Positions 39,583 through 49,185 of a stretch of 64,000 bases of DNA are shown here, piece after piece (within the stretch, counting starts at the first letter, position 1; each line of letters begins with the position of its first letter). The stretch covers positions 310,001-374,000 of the forward strand of contig CAYJKN010000004.1 of NCBI GenBank assembly GCA_964371075.1. The letters are read 5' to 3'. Source of the stretch: UTCHB3 sp964371075 (GTDB lineage: Bacteria > Bacteroidota > Ignavibacteria > Ignavibacteriales > Ignavibacteriaceae). The notes beneath the pieces were generated by a model. That model saw only the letters and a list, made by a program, of their open reading frames with translations, did not search any database and was not told the DNA's origin. Position numbers and translations under genes: made by a program.

Positions 39583-42426
39583 ATGAGGCAAATCCTCATT
39601 CTTACAACTGTATTGATTGCAACCAGTGTATATTCCCAGAGTCATCAGGGACCCGCTCTGGGGAGTTATGCAAGCGGCGTTTACGTCACCACTAATTCAT
39701 TTACAAACCAACCTGTCAGCAAATCTCCAAAATTTGAGACTGTTCGTAACAAGATAAAATTTAAAGGATTTCCTTACAGCATAGAGCATAATGAAAAGTT
39801 ACCCGGTGAACTCGAAATCTATAATGAGGGTGGTGTTTCTACAGAGGCCGGTGGTGTTGCTTTGATTAAAAGTTTTGAAGGGAATACGGAATCGAATTCA
39901 ATTCCTCCCGATCCACATGTTGCCGTGGGACCCGATCATGTAGTTGGAACGGTTAATTCTGATTTTGCAATCTGGGATAAAAATGGCAATCTCTTAAAGA
40001 GAATTGATGCCGGCAACTGGTATTCGAGTTTTGGTGTTGACCCGTTTGATCCAAAAGTTGTTTATGATCATTTTGCCCAAAGATGGGTGATGGTATGGCT
40101 TGATCAGAGGGATTCCCCACAAAGAGGTTACATCATGATTTCTGTCTCTGATGACTCAAATCCCTTGGGAACATGGAGAAACTGGTTGATGCCATCAAAT
40201 ATTAATGGCACTACAACCACTTCCAACTGGGGAGATTATCAGGGGGTTGGTTTTGACGAAGAAAATTTTCTGATTACTTCCAATCAATTCAATTTTGGAG
40301 GTTATTTTGATTATGCAAAAATCAGAGTGATTAAAAAATCTGAGATTTACAATAATCCAACAGATACATGTAAATGGTATGATTTCTGGAATATTAAATA
40401 TCCGGGAAACAGTCAAAGCGTTTTTAATATCAGACCGGTGATTCATTTTACACCCTCCGATACTTCATATTTTGTACATATTCCATATTATTCATCAAAT
40501 GCGTATGTGATTTATAGAGTTACCTATGACGGAAACGGTGTACCTGCACTTAGCGGAACAGCTGTACCCGTTACTGCCTACAGCGATCCTCCACAAGCAC
40601 TTCAGCCCGGTGGGGTTGCATTGGAATCGAGTGGACCGCAACTGACAAACGAACCTGTTTACAGAGATGGATCGATTTGGCTCACCCATTCCACGAGAAA
40701 TCCAACGAGTGGTTCTTTTTCCGCCGTACGAATGGCAAGACTTAATCCTTTTACATCAACACCGATCGAACAATTAACTTTTGGAACAGCTTCGACTTGG
40801 TATTTTTATCCTGCGATAATGATTGATAAAGGCGGGAACATGGTGTTCACTGTGAGTCGCTCAAGTCCAACTGAATATGTTAGTGCCTATTATGTTGGAA
40901 AACAGAATGGATCAACCACTTTTACGCAACCATATCTTCTGATGTCCGGTAAAGGGCAGTATCAAAAAGATTATGGAAGTGGAAGAAACAGATGGGGTGA
41001 TTATCTCGGAATTTCACTTGATCCCTCCGGCGAAACATTCTGGATGATGAGTGAATATGTAGCTGCTCCAAGTGTTTGGAGCAACAGAATTGGTGAAGTA
41101 AGAATGATGCCTGTTACCGGCGCATCATTGTTAACAGACATCCCAAAGATTGATTTTCAGGCGATGGAAAGAGGAAGAGAGAAAGATACAATTACATTTC
41201 AAATGATTAATGCTGGTTCACAACAGTTAGTTATTAACTCTCTTGGTTTGTCTAATTCCGCTTTTAGTTTGGCAGGTCAATTGTCTTACCCTCTGACAAT
41301 AAATTCGTTTGACAGTCTTGCAATAAGTGTTGTTTGTGATCCACAAACTGCGGGGATGTTATACGATACTCTGGTTTTGGTTGATAACGACCCTGTGGAA
41401 AACAGAATCCCTGTTAGAGTTGAATCTTTTGATTTAAATCCCGTGGCACCTCAAAAAATTCTCGTAGTTACCAATTCCACCAATGGCGGGGGAACCTTCC
41501 TGATTAACAAGTCAACGGGTGAATCAACACTTCTTGGGCCCGCAGGAGCCACCACTTTTAGCTCGATTTCGGCAAACCCAAAATCGGGAGTGATCTACGG
41601 ATTCAAAGCGAGCGGGGGACAAACTCTTCTCCATAAAATGGATGCAAACAGTGGTAAACTTTACTCACGAACCACACTTGAATTGTCCGATGTCACCGGT
41701 AGTGCATTTGATACTTCAGGTACTTTATATCTTGTGTCGAAAAGGAACCTTTTATATAAATACTACGAAACAGACAATTCAATAATCAGAACTGATTCGG
41801 TAAAATGTACCGTTTCGGCTATAGCTTTTGATCCATTAAACAACCTGCTTTTTGCCTCCATCTATAAACCTCTTGGAGCTGATAAAGACAAGATATTGCG
41901 GATCATTCAGGGAACGGGTGACACTCTCAGAATCGGTAATCTTGGAAATAACAAACCCGTAAGGTCTTTGTTTTTCGATGAAACAGCCGGATTGTTTGGT
42001 TTTACCGGTGTTGCATCTGTCAGTGGTGAATTCACTGCGATCAACAAATCAAATGGAGTTGGAACTGTTATTGGTTCAACGGGGCTTATTGGTTTGGTCT
42101 CAGCCGCTTATTATCCGGGTGTTATCAATTCCATTAATGAAACAGGCGATGGTTCAACAATAACTGCTTATAAACTTTTTGATAACTATCCAAATCCTTT
42201 TAACCCGTCAACTGTTATCCGTTTTTCAATGCCGGTTTCAGGAATGGTGACACTCCAGGTTTATAACACACTGGGAGAAAAAGTTGCCGTCCTTATAAAT
42301 GGTAACATGAACGCCGGAGAACATAAAGTTGAGTTTGATGCTTCTGGATTAACGAGTGGTGTCTATTTTTGTGAACTCCGCACCGGTGACTTTCGCTCAA
42401 TGAAAAAGATGGTACTTTTAAGGTAG
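39583..42426 (+). CDS. large secreted protein with type IX sorting domain
   Basis: This 947-aa protein has a signal peptide (ILILTTVLIATSVYSQ) and an extended N-terminal half with tryptophan- and aspartate-rich motifs (SIPPDPHVAVGPDH, DHFAQRWVMVW), probably a beta-propeller. An Ig-like domain (MNAGSQQLVI, CDPQTAGMLYDTLVL; ~520-600) and a second propeller-like region follow. The end carries NYPNPFNPSTVIRFS and a terminal MKKMVLLR, the type IX tag. It is exported and probably attached to the surface. Function is unknown. It has no obvious catalytic site. Confidence 0.8.
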   Translation: MRQILILTTVLIATSVYSQSHQGPALGSYASGVYVTTNSFTNQPVSKSPKFETVRNKIKFKGFPYSIEHNEKLPGELEIYNEGGVSTEAGGVALIKSFEGNTESNSIPPDPHVAVGPDHVVGTVNSDFAIWDKNGNLLKRIDAGNWYSSFGVDPFDPKVVYDHFAQRWVMVWLDQRDSPQRGYIMISVSDDSNPLGTWRNWLMPSNINGTTTTSNWGDYQGVGFDEENFLITSNQFNFGGYFDYAKIRVIKKSEIYNNPTDTCKWYDFWNIKYPGNSQSVFNIRPVIHFTPSDTSYFVHIPYYSSNAYVIYRVTYDGNGVPALSGTAVPVTAYSDPPQALQPGGVALESSGPQLTNEPVYRDGSIWLTHSTRNPTSGSFSAVRMARLNPFTSTPIEQLTFGTASTWYFYPAIMIDKGGNMVFTVSRSSPTEYVSAYYVGKQNGSTTFTQPYLLMSGKGQYQKDYGSGRNRWGDYLGISLDPSGETFWMMSEYVAAPSVWSNRIGEVRMMPVTGASLLTDIPKIDFQAMERGREKDTITFQMINAGSQQLVINSLGLSNSAFSLAGQLSYPLTINSFDSLAISVVCDPQTAGMLYDTLVLVDNDPVENRIPVRVESFDLNPVAPQKILVVTNSTNGGGTFLINKSTGESTLLGPAGATTFSSISANPKSGVIYGFKASGGQTLLHKMDANSGKLYSRTTLELSDVTGSAFDTSGTLYLVSKRNLLYKYYETDNSIIRTDSVKCTVSAIAFDPLNNLLFASIYKPLGADKDKILRIIQGTGDTLRIGNLGNNKPVRSLFFDETAGLFGFTGVASVSGEFTAINKSNGVGTVIGSTGLIGLVSAAYYPGVINSINETGDGSTITAYKLFDNYPNPFNPSTVIRFSMPVSGMVTLQVYNTLGEKVAVLINGNMNAGEHKVEFDASGLTSGVYFCELRTGDFRSMKKMVLLR

Positions 42427-42767
42427 GGGACGCAGATCCACCACTGCTGACAGGTACACGCAGATTAAACAGAGTTCCGCAGATTTTAATTCCGACTTGT
42501 CGGAAGGGGAGATTTTTAATAACCCCCTCTGTGGGCTCTGAGTGTTCTGTGGTTTTTAAAAATTAACCTTTGCGTTCTTCCGACAAGTCGGAATTAAAAT
42601 CTGCGTCCTCGGCGGTTTAATTCAAAATCCCCTCTGTGGACTCTGTGTGCTCTGTGGTTTTAAATTATTCTTTGCGTCCTTGGCGGTTTAACCTGGCCCT
42701 TTGCCGTTTAGCACAAAACCCTTAAATTGTGAATTGAAAGCGACATATTTTGGATGTTTAATTATAA
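42427..42767. repeat. intergenic repeat cluster (29-bp inverted repeat and CTCTGTG...TTTGCGTCC units)
   Basis: This 341-base gap has no gene. A perfect 29-base inverted repeat (42478-42506 and 42577-42605) contains the palindromic core TTCCGACTTGTCGGAA. Direct repeats CCCCTCTGTGG...CTCTGTGGTTTT start at 42524 and 42629, and variants of TGCGTCCTTGGCGGTTTAA occur at 42601 and 42671. Similar CTCTGTG/TTTGCGTC intergenic repeats are widespread in FCB-group and other genomes, so this looks like a decayed, possibly transposase-mobilised, repeat family. Confidence 0.75.
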
Positions 42768-43007
42768 ATGAAGTTTCTCAGATTTTTAAATAATGCTGCG
42801 TCATATCTGCTTGTGGCGATAGTCCGTGGCTATCAATTATTGATCTCTCCACTTTTTCCTCCCAGTTGTCGGTTCTCTCCGACATGTTCAAATTATATGA
42901 TTGAAGCATTGCACAAACATGGTCCTCTTAAGGGATTACGTTTGGGAATATGGCGCATTTTAAGATGTAACCCATGGGGTGGAAGCGGATATGATCCCGT
43001 TCCTTGA
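42768..43007 (+). CDS. yidD: membrane protein insertion efficiency factor YidD
   Basis: This 79-aa protein is a clear YidD: GYQLLISPLFPPSCRFSPTCSNYMIEAL, HGPLKGLRLGIWRILRCNPW, GGSGYDPVP, with conserved cysteines in the SCRFSPTC and RCNPW motifs. It helps YidC/Oxa1-type insertases at the inner membrane. It is apparently alone here, without rnpA, yidC or mnmE beside it. The repeat cluster lies directly upstream. Confidence 0.95.
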   Translation: MKFLRFLNNAASYLLVAIVRGYQLLISPLFPPSCRFSPTCSNYMIEALHKHGPLKGLRLGIWRILRCNPWGGSGYDPVP

Positions 43008-43094
43008 AGGGTTTAGAGAATATTTAATCGGAAAGGATTTTCGATAAAAGCAGGCAATAAAAACAATTACAAACAGTAAAAAGATATTAAGAAT

Positions 43095-43628
43095 ATGAAT
43101 AAATATGAACTTGCAATAAAGATTTTTGACACCGCCCATCTGACAGGTGAATTCCTTTTAAGATCAGGGAAAATATCAAACGAGTATTTTGATAAATACA
43201 GATTCGAAGCTGATCCTGTATTATTGGATGCGATTGCGGAACAGATGGTGAATCTTATTCCGGAGGGAACCGAGGTTTTGGCAGGACTTGAGATGGGAGG
43301 CATACCTCTTGCTACTGTCCTTTCATTAAAAACAGGGCTACCCGTAATATTTGTACGCAAAGAGGCAAAAAAATATGGCACCTGCAAAGTTGCTGAAGGG
43401 GGAGAATTTGCAGGAAAAAAAGTTTGTATCATTGAAGATGTTGTAACCACAGGTGGACAAATCAATCTGAGTGCTGTTGATTTGAGGGATGAGGGTGCAA
43501 TTGTTGATTCGGTGCTCTGTGTGATTTTAAGAGAACCAAAAGCATATGAAAATCTTGGAGAAAAGGAACTTGGATTGATTCCACTTTTCACCATGGAAGA
43601 AATAAAACAATTTAAAGAGATCAATTAA
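43095..43628 (+). CDS. pyrE: orotate phosphoribosyltransferase
   Basis: This 177-aa enzyme forms orotidine 5'-monophosphate from orotate and PRPP. Conserved features are LRSGKISNEYFDKYRF, the FVRKEAKKYGT loop and the PRPP-binding VCIIEDVVTTGGQ motif (about 110-122). It acts in pyrimidine synthesis in the cytosol. Other pyr genes are not nearby. The length is typical for short PyrE proteins. Confidence 0.93.
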   Translation: MNKYELAIKIFDTAHLTGEFLLRSGKISNEYFDKYRFEADPVLLDAIAEQMVNLIPEGTEVLAGLEMGGIPLATVLSLKTGLPVIFVRKEAKKYGTCKVAEGGEFAGKKVCIIEDVVTTGGQINLSAVDLRDEGAIVDSVLCVILREPKAYENLGEKELGLIPLFTMEEIKQFKEIN

Positions 43629-43645
43629 TAAAAACAGGTTATGAT

Positions 43646-45865
43646 ATGTTCAATATGAAGAGAATTTCATTTTTTATAGTTCTGATACTTTTTTCTGCCA
43701 CAGCTCAGGAAAAGGTGACAATTGAAAAACTTTTCCGCGGTGAGTTCTCAGGGGAGTTTTTTAAGAGTGTAAGTTGGACAGAGGCCGGGCACACCTACTA
43801 TAAAATAGAAGACGGAACCGATGGTTCTCAGATCTTTAAGGTTGACATATCAACTGGAAATAAAACTCTTCTCGCCGAGACCAAAGACTTTGTTCCAGAG
43901 GGGAAAAACACACCTTTGGCATTAAATGACTTTAAATTCAGCAAATCAGGTAAATACATAATAATTTACACCAACACCAAAAGAGTTTGGCGTGTGAATT
44001 CAAAAGGGGATTATTGGGTTTACAATACTGAATCGAAAAAATTGCGCCAGCTTGGTGGTGTGGATGCAAAACCATCCACACTTCAATTTGCAAAAATCGA
44101 TCCAAACGAAAAATATGCAGCTTATGTAAGAGAACATAATCTATATCTTGAAGAGCTTGAAACCGGTGTTGTAAAAGCATTGACCACTGACGGCAGCAGA
44201 ACAATAATCAACGGTACTTTTGATTGGGTTTACGAGGAAGAGTTTGGCATTCGTGATGGGTTCAGATGGAGCCCTGATGGCAGCAGAATAGCATTCTGGA
44301 GACTGGATGCAAAAAACATCAAAGAATTTTTGATGATCAATAACACAGATTCACTTTATTCATATACCATCCCTGTTCAATATCCAAAAGCGGGAGAGAA
44401 AAACAGTGAATGTAAAGTTGGAACTGTGGATATCAAAACCGGAAAAACTGTTTGGATGAATATAGGGGATGACCCTTCAAATAACTACATTCCGAGAATG
44501 GAGTGGGCAGGGAAGACCGGCAAACTGGCTTTTCAGCATCTTAACAGATTACAAAATGAAATGACCGTCTTTTTGGGTGATCCGTCAACCGGAGATGTTA
44601 AAAAACTTTATAACGAAAAACAAAATGCATGGATCGAAGTTGTTGACGATTGGAGATTCATAAATAATGATGAAGACTTGTTTTGGATCAGTGATAAAAG
44701 CGGATATGCTCAGATGTACCTTATTTCTTTGAAGACAGGTGAAGTTAGGAATATAATGAACACCAACCACGATGTAATGGAGTTGGTTAGGTTCGTGGAA
44801 AAAAGTGGTACTGTTTATTATTACGCTTCACCAACAAGTGGAACACAAAGATATCTTTATGAAGCAAGTCTTAATGGCAAATTTGAACCAAGACGACTAA
44901 CACCTGATCAATTTACAGGATATAACACATATTCTGTTTCGGGTGACGGGTTGTTTGCTTACCATGTACATTATAACATTAACTCACCGGCTTCAGTATA
45001 TTTTATTGATCTTCCAACTCACAACACAATCAGAACCGAAATTACCAATGAAACTCTTAAAACCAAACTGAAGAATGTTGGTTACAATTATGAGTTGTTC
45101 ACGGTAAAAACTCCGGGCGGAGTGGAAGTTGATGGCTGGTGTGTAAAACCTTCTGATTTTGATCCCGCAAAAAAATATCCCGTCCTGTTTTATGTTTACA
45201 ATGAACCTTCAAGTCAGACTGTTCTCGACAAATATGATGGTTTTATGGGATTGTATCACAAAATAATCGCTGATAAAGGGTTTATTGTCATGAGCGTTGA
45301 TGGACGGGGGACACCTGCTCCAAAAGGTAGTGAGTGGAGGAAATCGATATATCAAAAAATTGGTGTTATTTCAACTGAAGATCAGGCAGGTGCACTTCAG
45401 ACTCTCTTGAATGAGAGACCATATATGGATGCAACAAAAGTGGGTGTATGGGGTTGGAGTGGTGGTGGATCGATGACTCTCAATATGATGTTCCGGCATC
45501 CAAAGTCTTATCACTTTGGGATTTCAGTAGCCCCTGTTACCGATCTCAGGTTTTATGATACCATTTATGAAGAGAGATATATGGGACTTCCTCAGGACAG
45601 CCCAGAAGCTTACAAAGAATGTTCACCCGTCACCTATGCAGCAAATCTTGAAGGAAATCTGTTTTTAATCCATGGAACAGGTGACGATAATGTCCATTTT
45701 CAGAATGCTGAGTACCTTGTAAATAAACTTGTTGCTGCCGGCAAACAGTTCAGATATATGCCTTATCCAAACAGATCCCACGGAATTTCGGAAGGTAAGG
45801 GCACAACTATGCACTTGTTTAACTCGATGCTTGGCTTTTTTGATGAACAATTGAATAAAAAGTAG
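43646..45865 (+). CDS. dipeptidyl peptidase IV-like serine peptidase (S9B)
   Basis: This 739-aa protein has a signal peptide (FFIVLILFSATAQ), an eight-blade propeller-type N-terminal domain (~40-480) and an alpha/beta hydrolase domain. The catalytic triad is visible: GWSGGGSM (Ser ~604), GTGDDNVH (Asp ~681) and NRSHGI (His ~713). EEEFG in the propeller (residues ~200) matches the glutamate pair that binds the substrate N-terminus in DPP IV. It removes X-Pro dipeptides in the periplasm. Start 43646 or 43655 are both possible. Confidence 0.9.
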   Translation: MFNMKRISFFIVLILFSATAQEKVTIEKLFRGEFSGEFFKSVSWTEAGHTYYKIEDGTDGSQIFKVDISTGNKTLLAETKDFVPEGKNTPLALNDFKFSKSGKYIIIYTNTKRVWRVNSKGDYWVYNTESKKLRQLGGVDAKPSTLQFAKIDPNEKYAAYVREHNLYLEELETGVVKALTTDGSRTIINGTFDWVYEEEFGIRDGFRWSPDGSRIAFWRLDAKNIKEFLMINNTDSLYSYTIPVQYPKAGEKNSECKVGTVDIKTGKTVWMNIGDDPSNNYIPRMEWAGKTGKLAFQHLNRLQNEMTVFLGDPSTGDVKKLYNEKQNAWIEVVDDWRFINNDEDLFWISDKSGYAQMYLISLKTGEVRNIMNTNHDVMELVRFVEKSGTVYYYASPTSGTQRYLYEASLNGKFEPRRLTPDQFTGYNTYSVSGDGLFAYHVHYNINSPASVYFIDLPTHNTIRTEITNETLKTKLKNVGYNYELFTVKTPGGVEVDGWCVKPSDFDPAKKYPVLFYVYNEPSSQTVLDKYDGFMGLYHKIIADKGFIVMSVDGRGTPAPKGSEWRKSIYQKIGVISTEDQAGALQTLLNERPYMDATKVGVWGWSGGGSMTLNMMFRHPKSYHFGISVAPVTDLRFYDTIYEERYMGLPQDSPEAYKECSPVTYAANLEGNLFLIHGTGDDNVHFQNAEYLVNKLVAAGKQFRYMPYPNRSHGISEGKGTTMHLFNSMLGFFDEQLNKK

Positions 45866-46052
45866 AAAAATATGATAAAAAAGAAGGTCACTATTCCTTA
45901 TATCGTTTTTTTTCTTTAGTTTTGGTAGAATGATTTCTACAAAAACATAGAAAGGGGGCAACCTTTAATTATTATGGTTGTAATAATCAGTAGAAATCAG
46001 ACATCAAAATCACAAACACAGATTCACTAACATCAAAGCGGCATTGCTTATA

Positions 46053-46060
46053 TAATTTTG
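46053..46060 (+). promoter_or_regulatory. possible -7 element upstream of the TonB receptor gene
   Basis: TAATTTTG fits the TAnnTTTG pattern 30 bases before the start codon. No clear -33 TTG lies at 19-21 bases upstream, so the call is weak. The rest of 45866-46090 shows no gene. Confidence 0.3.
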
Positions 46061-46090
46061 TTAAAAGATACACACACAGGAGTCAGTAAT

Positions 46091-49000
46091 ATGCGGTTTA
46101 GGCATACAATTTTATGTATAACCTTTCTCCTTCTCAGTTATCCGCTCTTTGCGCAGACGGGAAAAATGACCGGAGTTGTCAAAGATCAGAAAACAGGAGA
46201 GACTCTGATTGGTGCCACGATCATCATTGAAGGCACAAAACTGGGAGCCAAAACGGATTTTGAAGGATACTTTGTTATTCTGAACATATCACCGGGAAGC
46301 TACACAGTAAAAGCATCGATGATCGGGTACGGATCAAAATCATACCAGGAAGTTAAGGTAAACATCAACCAGACCACTACAGTGGATTTTACTTTGGCTG
46401 ATGAATCGATGACCACAGATGAAGTAGTTATCATCGCTACTCAACCCGTCATCGAAAAAGACGTTTCTTCCAGCGTGGTTAATATTTCCATGGAAGATGT
46501 TTCAAATCTTCCAATCGTTAGCGTTGCAAGTGTTATTGGCTTGCAAGCAGGCGTTCAGGGCTTAACCATCAGAGGTGGTGGCTCCGATCAAACAGCTTTT
46601 ATGATTAACGGTATCACTTTCAGAGATGAAAGAGATAACACATCATACACAGGTATCAGTTTTACTTCTGTTGAAGAAATTCAGATTCAAACAGGTGGTT
46701 TTAACGCTGAATATGGTAACATCCGTTCCGGTCTCGTGAATGTGGTTACCACAGAAGGAAAAAGAGATAAATATAATGTCGTTTTCCTTGGTAGATACAG
46801 ACCCGCAGGTGCAAAAAACTGGGGAGATCAACCAAATGACCCCAACGCCTACTATATCAGACCCTACATTGATCCTGCAGTAGCATTTACCGGAACCACA
46901 AGTGGTGCATGGGATGCTTACACAATGGCTCAATACCATGAATTTAGAGGATGGGACAAAGTTTCTCAGGAACTTTTGTCCGATGAAGATCCTTCAAACG
47001 ATCTCACACCAGAAGCTGCTCAGCAATTATTTTTATGGCAGCACAGAAAACCGATGGGAATCACTCAACCTGACTACGATATGGACTTTAGCATTAGTGG
47101 ACCGGTTCCCGTTATAAGTTCAAGTCTTGGTGATCTAAGATTCCTCGCCTCCTATAGAACCAGCCGTGAAATGTATGTAATCCCCCTTTCAACAAATTCC
47201 TACCATGATTGGAGTACACATGTTAAAGTTACTTCAGACATCGCACAGGGAATGAAATTTACGATTGAAGGTTTACTCGGATTACAGACAGGAACCAGCA
47301 GTTCAAGAAGTGGTGGACCCGGAATTTTCCGCTCAGCTTATTCGATTGTTTCGGAAATGGATATCCGCTCAGGAGCAAGTTACTCTGATGCAAGAGCTTT
47401 TGCAACCGATTATTGGGCGCCAACAAAAGTTGACAGAAAAATGTTGGGAGCAAAGTTTGTTCATGTTCTTTCACCTACCACATTTTATGAAGTTCAATTA
47501 AATGTTGTTGGTTCTGAATACAGCACAAATCCCGGAAGCGCCAGAAACACAGGAAATGTTGTAAAAATTGGAAACAATTTTTATGATGAATCACCTTATG
47601 GTGTTTTCAGCGGATTTTCATCAGGTATCGGAAGTTCGATGAACATGGGCTTGGGCTATTCAAACTCAAGAGACAGTTCAAAAGTTTATACATGGAGCAG
47701 CAGGTTTGATTTCTCAAGCCAGCTCAACAAAATTATGGCAGTTAAAGCAGGTGTTGAATTCATTTACACCGATAATAATGTAAATTACGCTCTTATTGAG
47801 CCTTCACTTCCAACAAGTAATACTACTTCAAAGTGGCACACTTTCCCTGTAAGGGGAGCCATTTATGGTCAGACTAAACTTGAATTTGAAGGAATGATTG
47901 CCAATATCGGTCTTCGTCTCGATTATTCACATGCCGGCGGAGAATGGTATCTTTATGATGCTTATAACAAAGCCTTTTCAGGTGCTTACTCTTCTGACAT
48001 CGATAATCTGCTGATGAAAGAATCAACCGAGAAAATTCTCAGTTTAAGCCCAAGATTGGGCGTGGCATTCCCGATTACTGTGAACAGCAAGTTGTTCTTC
48101 AACTATGGTCACTTCAGATCGATGCCTGCTCCTGAGAATCTTTATCTTCTCAGAAGAAATACAACAAACAACGCAGTTACAAGACTTGCAAATCCTAACA
48201 ATCCACTTCCAAAAACAGTGGCTTATGAGTTGGGTTATGAGCACAATCTTGGTGATATGTTCCTTCTTAGACTTGCCGGTTACTACAAAGATGTTAGTGA
48301 TGAGTCAAGACTTGTAGGTTATGTCAGCCGCGACAACTCTGTTTCATACAGTGTTCCTGAACCAAACATGTACCGTGATATTCGCGGATTTGAAGTAACA
48401 CTTACAAAAAACAGAGGTGAATGGATAACCGGTTTTGTTAACTACACATACATGGTAGCTTCCTACGGTTATTTTGGACTTCCGACTTATTACGAAAACC
48501 CTGCACTTCAAAGAGAATCTGAAAGAAACACAGCACTTTTTGATCAGGTTAAACCCGTTCCTCAGCCTTATGGCAGAGCCAACATTGATATCTTCACACC
48601 TATGCAATTTGGCCCCGAGATTGGTGGAATTTACCTGCTTGAAGATATTAGAATCAATCTTCTTGCTTCATGGTCGTCGGGAACTTACTTTGCATGGACA
48701 GGCCCAGGTGGAACAAGACCCGGTTTCTCGAATAATATTCAATGGAAAGATTATTACAATTTTGACATGAGAATATCGAAAACCTTCAGACTTGGCCCTG
48801 TGGGACTTGAAATGTTTGCTGATATATCCAACCTTTTCAACATCAAATACCTCGATTACAGAGCAGGATTTGTTGATGCAAAAGATTATGATGCTTATAT
48901 GCAGTCACTCCATCTTTCATCTGAATTTAGTCAATTTGGATACAAAAATATAGTTGGAGAGGACAAACCCGGAGATGTAAGAACCGGAGAGTACATTCCT

Positions 49001-49144
49001 TGGGATGATAATGCCAGCGAATCTCAAAAAGAAGAATGGCGTAAAAACAAATCATACATTGATATGCCAAACCTTGCTTACACAGCTTTCTTAAACCCAA
49101 GAGCAATTTACTGGGGTTTGAGAATAATGGTTGAACTTAAGTAA
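46091..49144 (+). CDS. TonB-dependent outer membrane receptor with CarboxypepD_reg domain
   Basis: Starting at ATG 46091 (AGGAG eight bases upstream), this 1017-aa protein has a signal peptide (ILCITFLLLSYPLFAQ), a CarboxypepD_reg-like beta domain (~22-105, GVVKDQKTGETLIGATI), a plug domain (VVSVASVIGLQAG, IRGGGSDQTAFMINGI) and a long beta barrel to the C-terminus. It imports large substrates with TonB energy. The following four genes, all + strand with short gaps, form the surface/secretion set. No TonB box is clear. The upstream codon 46058 is rejected as it would add a non-signal extension. Confidence 0.88.
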   Translation: MRFRHTILCITFLLLSYPLFAQTGKMTGVVKDQKTGETLIGATIIIEGTKLGAKTDFEGYFVILNISPGSYTVKASMIGYGSKSYQEVKVNINQTTTVDFTLADESMTTDEVVIIATQPVIEKDVSSSVVNISMEDVSNLPIVSVASVIGLQAGVQGLTIRGGGSDQTAFMINGITFRDERDNTSYTGISFTSVEEIQIQTGGFNAEYGNIRSGLVNVVTTEGKRDKYNVVFLGRYRPAGAKNWGDQPNDPNAYYIRPYIDPAVAFTGTTSGAWDAYTMAQYHEFRGWDKVSQELLSDEDPSNDLTPEAAQQLFLWQHRKPMGITQPDYDMDFSISGPVPVISSSLGDLRFLASYRTSREMYVIPLSTNSYHDWSTHVKVTSDIAQGMKFTIEGLLGLQTGTSSSRSGGPGIFRSAYSIVSEMDIRSGASYSDARAFATDYWAPTKVDRKMLGAKFVHVLSPTTFYEVQLNVVGSEYSTNPGSARNTGNVVKIGNNFYDESPYGVFSGFSSGIGSSMNMGLGYSNSRDSSKVYTWSSRFDFSSQLNKIMAVKAGVEFIYTDNNVNYALIEPSLPTSNTTSKWHTFPVRGAIYGQTKLEFEGMIANIGLRLDYSHAGGEWYLYDAYNKAFSGAYSSDIDNLLMKESTEKILSLSPRLGVAFPITVNSKLFFNYGHFRSMPAPENLYLLRRNTTNNAVTRLANPNNPLPKTVAYELGYEHNLGDMFLLRLAGYYKDVSDESRLVGYVSRDNSVSYSVPEPNMYRDIRGFEVTLTKNRGEWITGFVNYTYMVASYGYFGLPTYYENPALQRESERNTALFDQVKPVPQPYGRANIDIFTPMQFGPEIGGIYLLEDIRINLLASWSSGTYFAWTGPGGTRPGFSNNIQWKDYYNFDMRISKTFRLGPVGLEMFADISNLFNIKYLDYRAGFVDAKDYDAYMQSLHLSSEFSQFGYKNIVGEDKPGDVRTGEYIPWDDNASESQKEEWRKNKSYIDMPNLAYTAFLNPRAIYWGLRIMVELK

Positions 49145-49185
49145 TGATCAGTGAACCAGGAATGGAATATAAATCTGAGGAAATA

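Noticed and set aside
42427..42767. Insertion sequence
   Set aside because: There is no transposase frame and no flanking target duplication visible; the repeats alone do not make an IS.
43067..43624. 185-codon minus-strand frame opposite pyrE
   Set aside because: It is antisense to a clear PyrE protein with intact motifs and has no recognisable domain.
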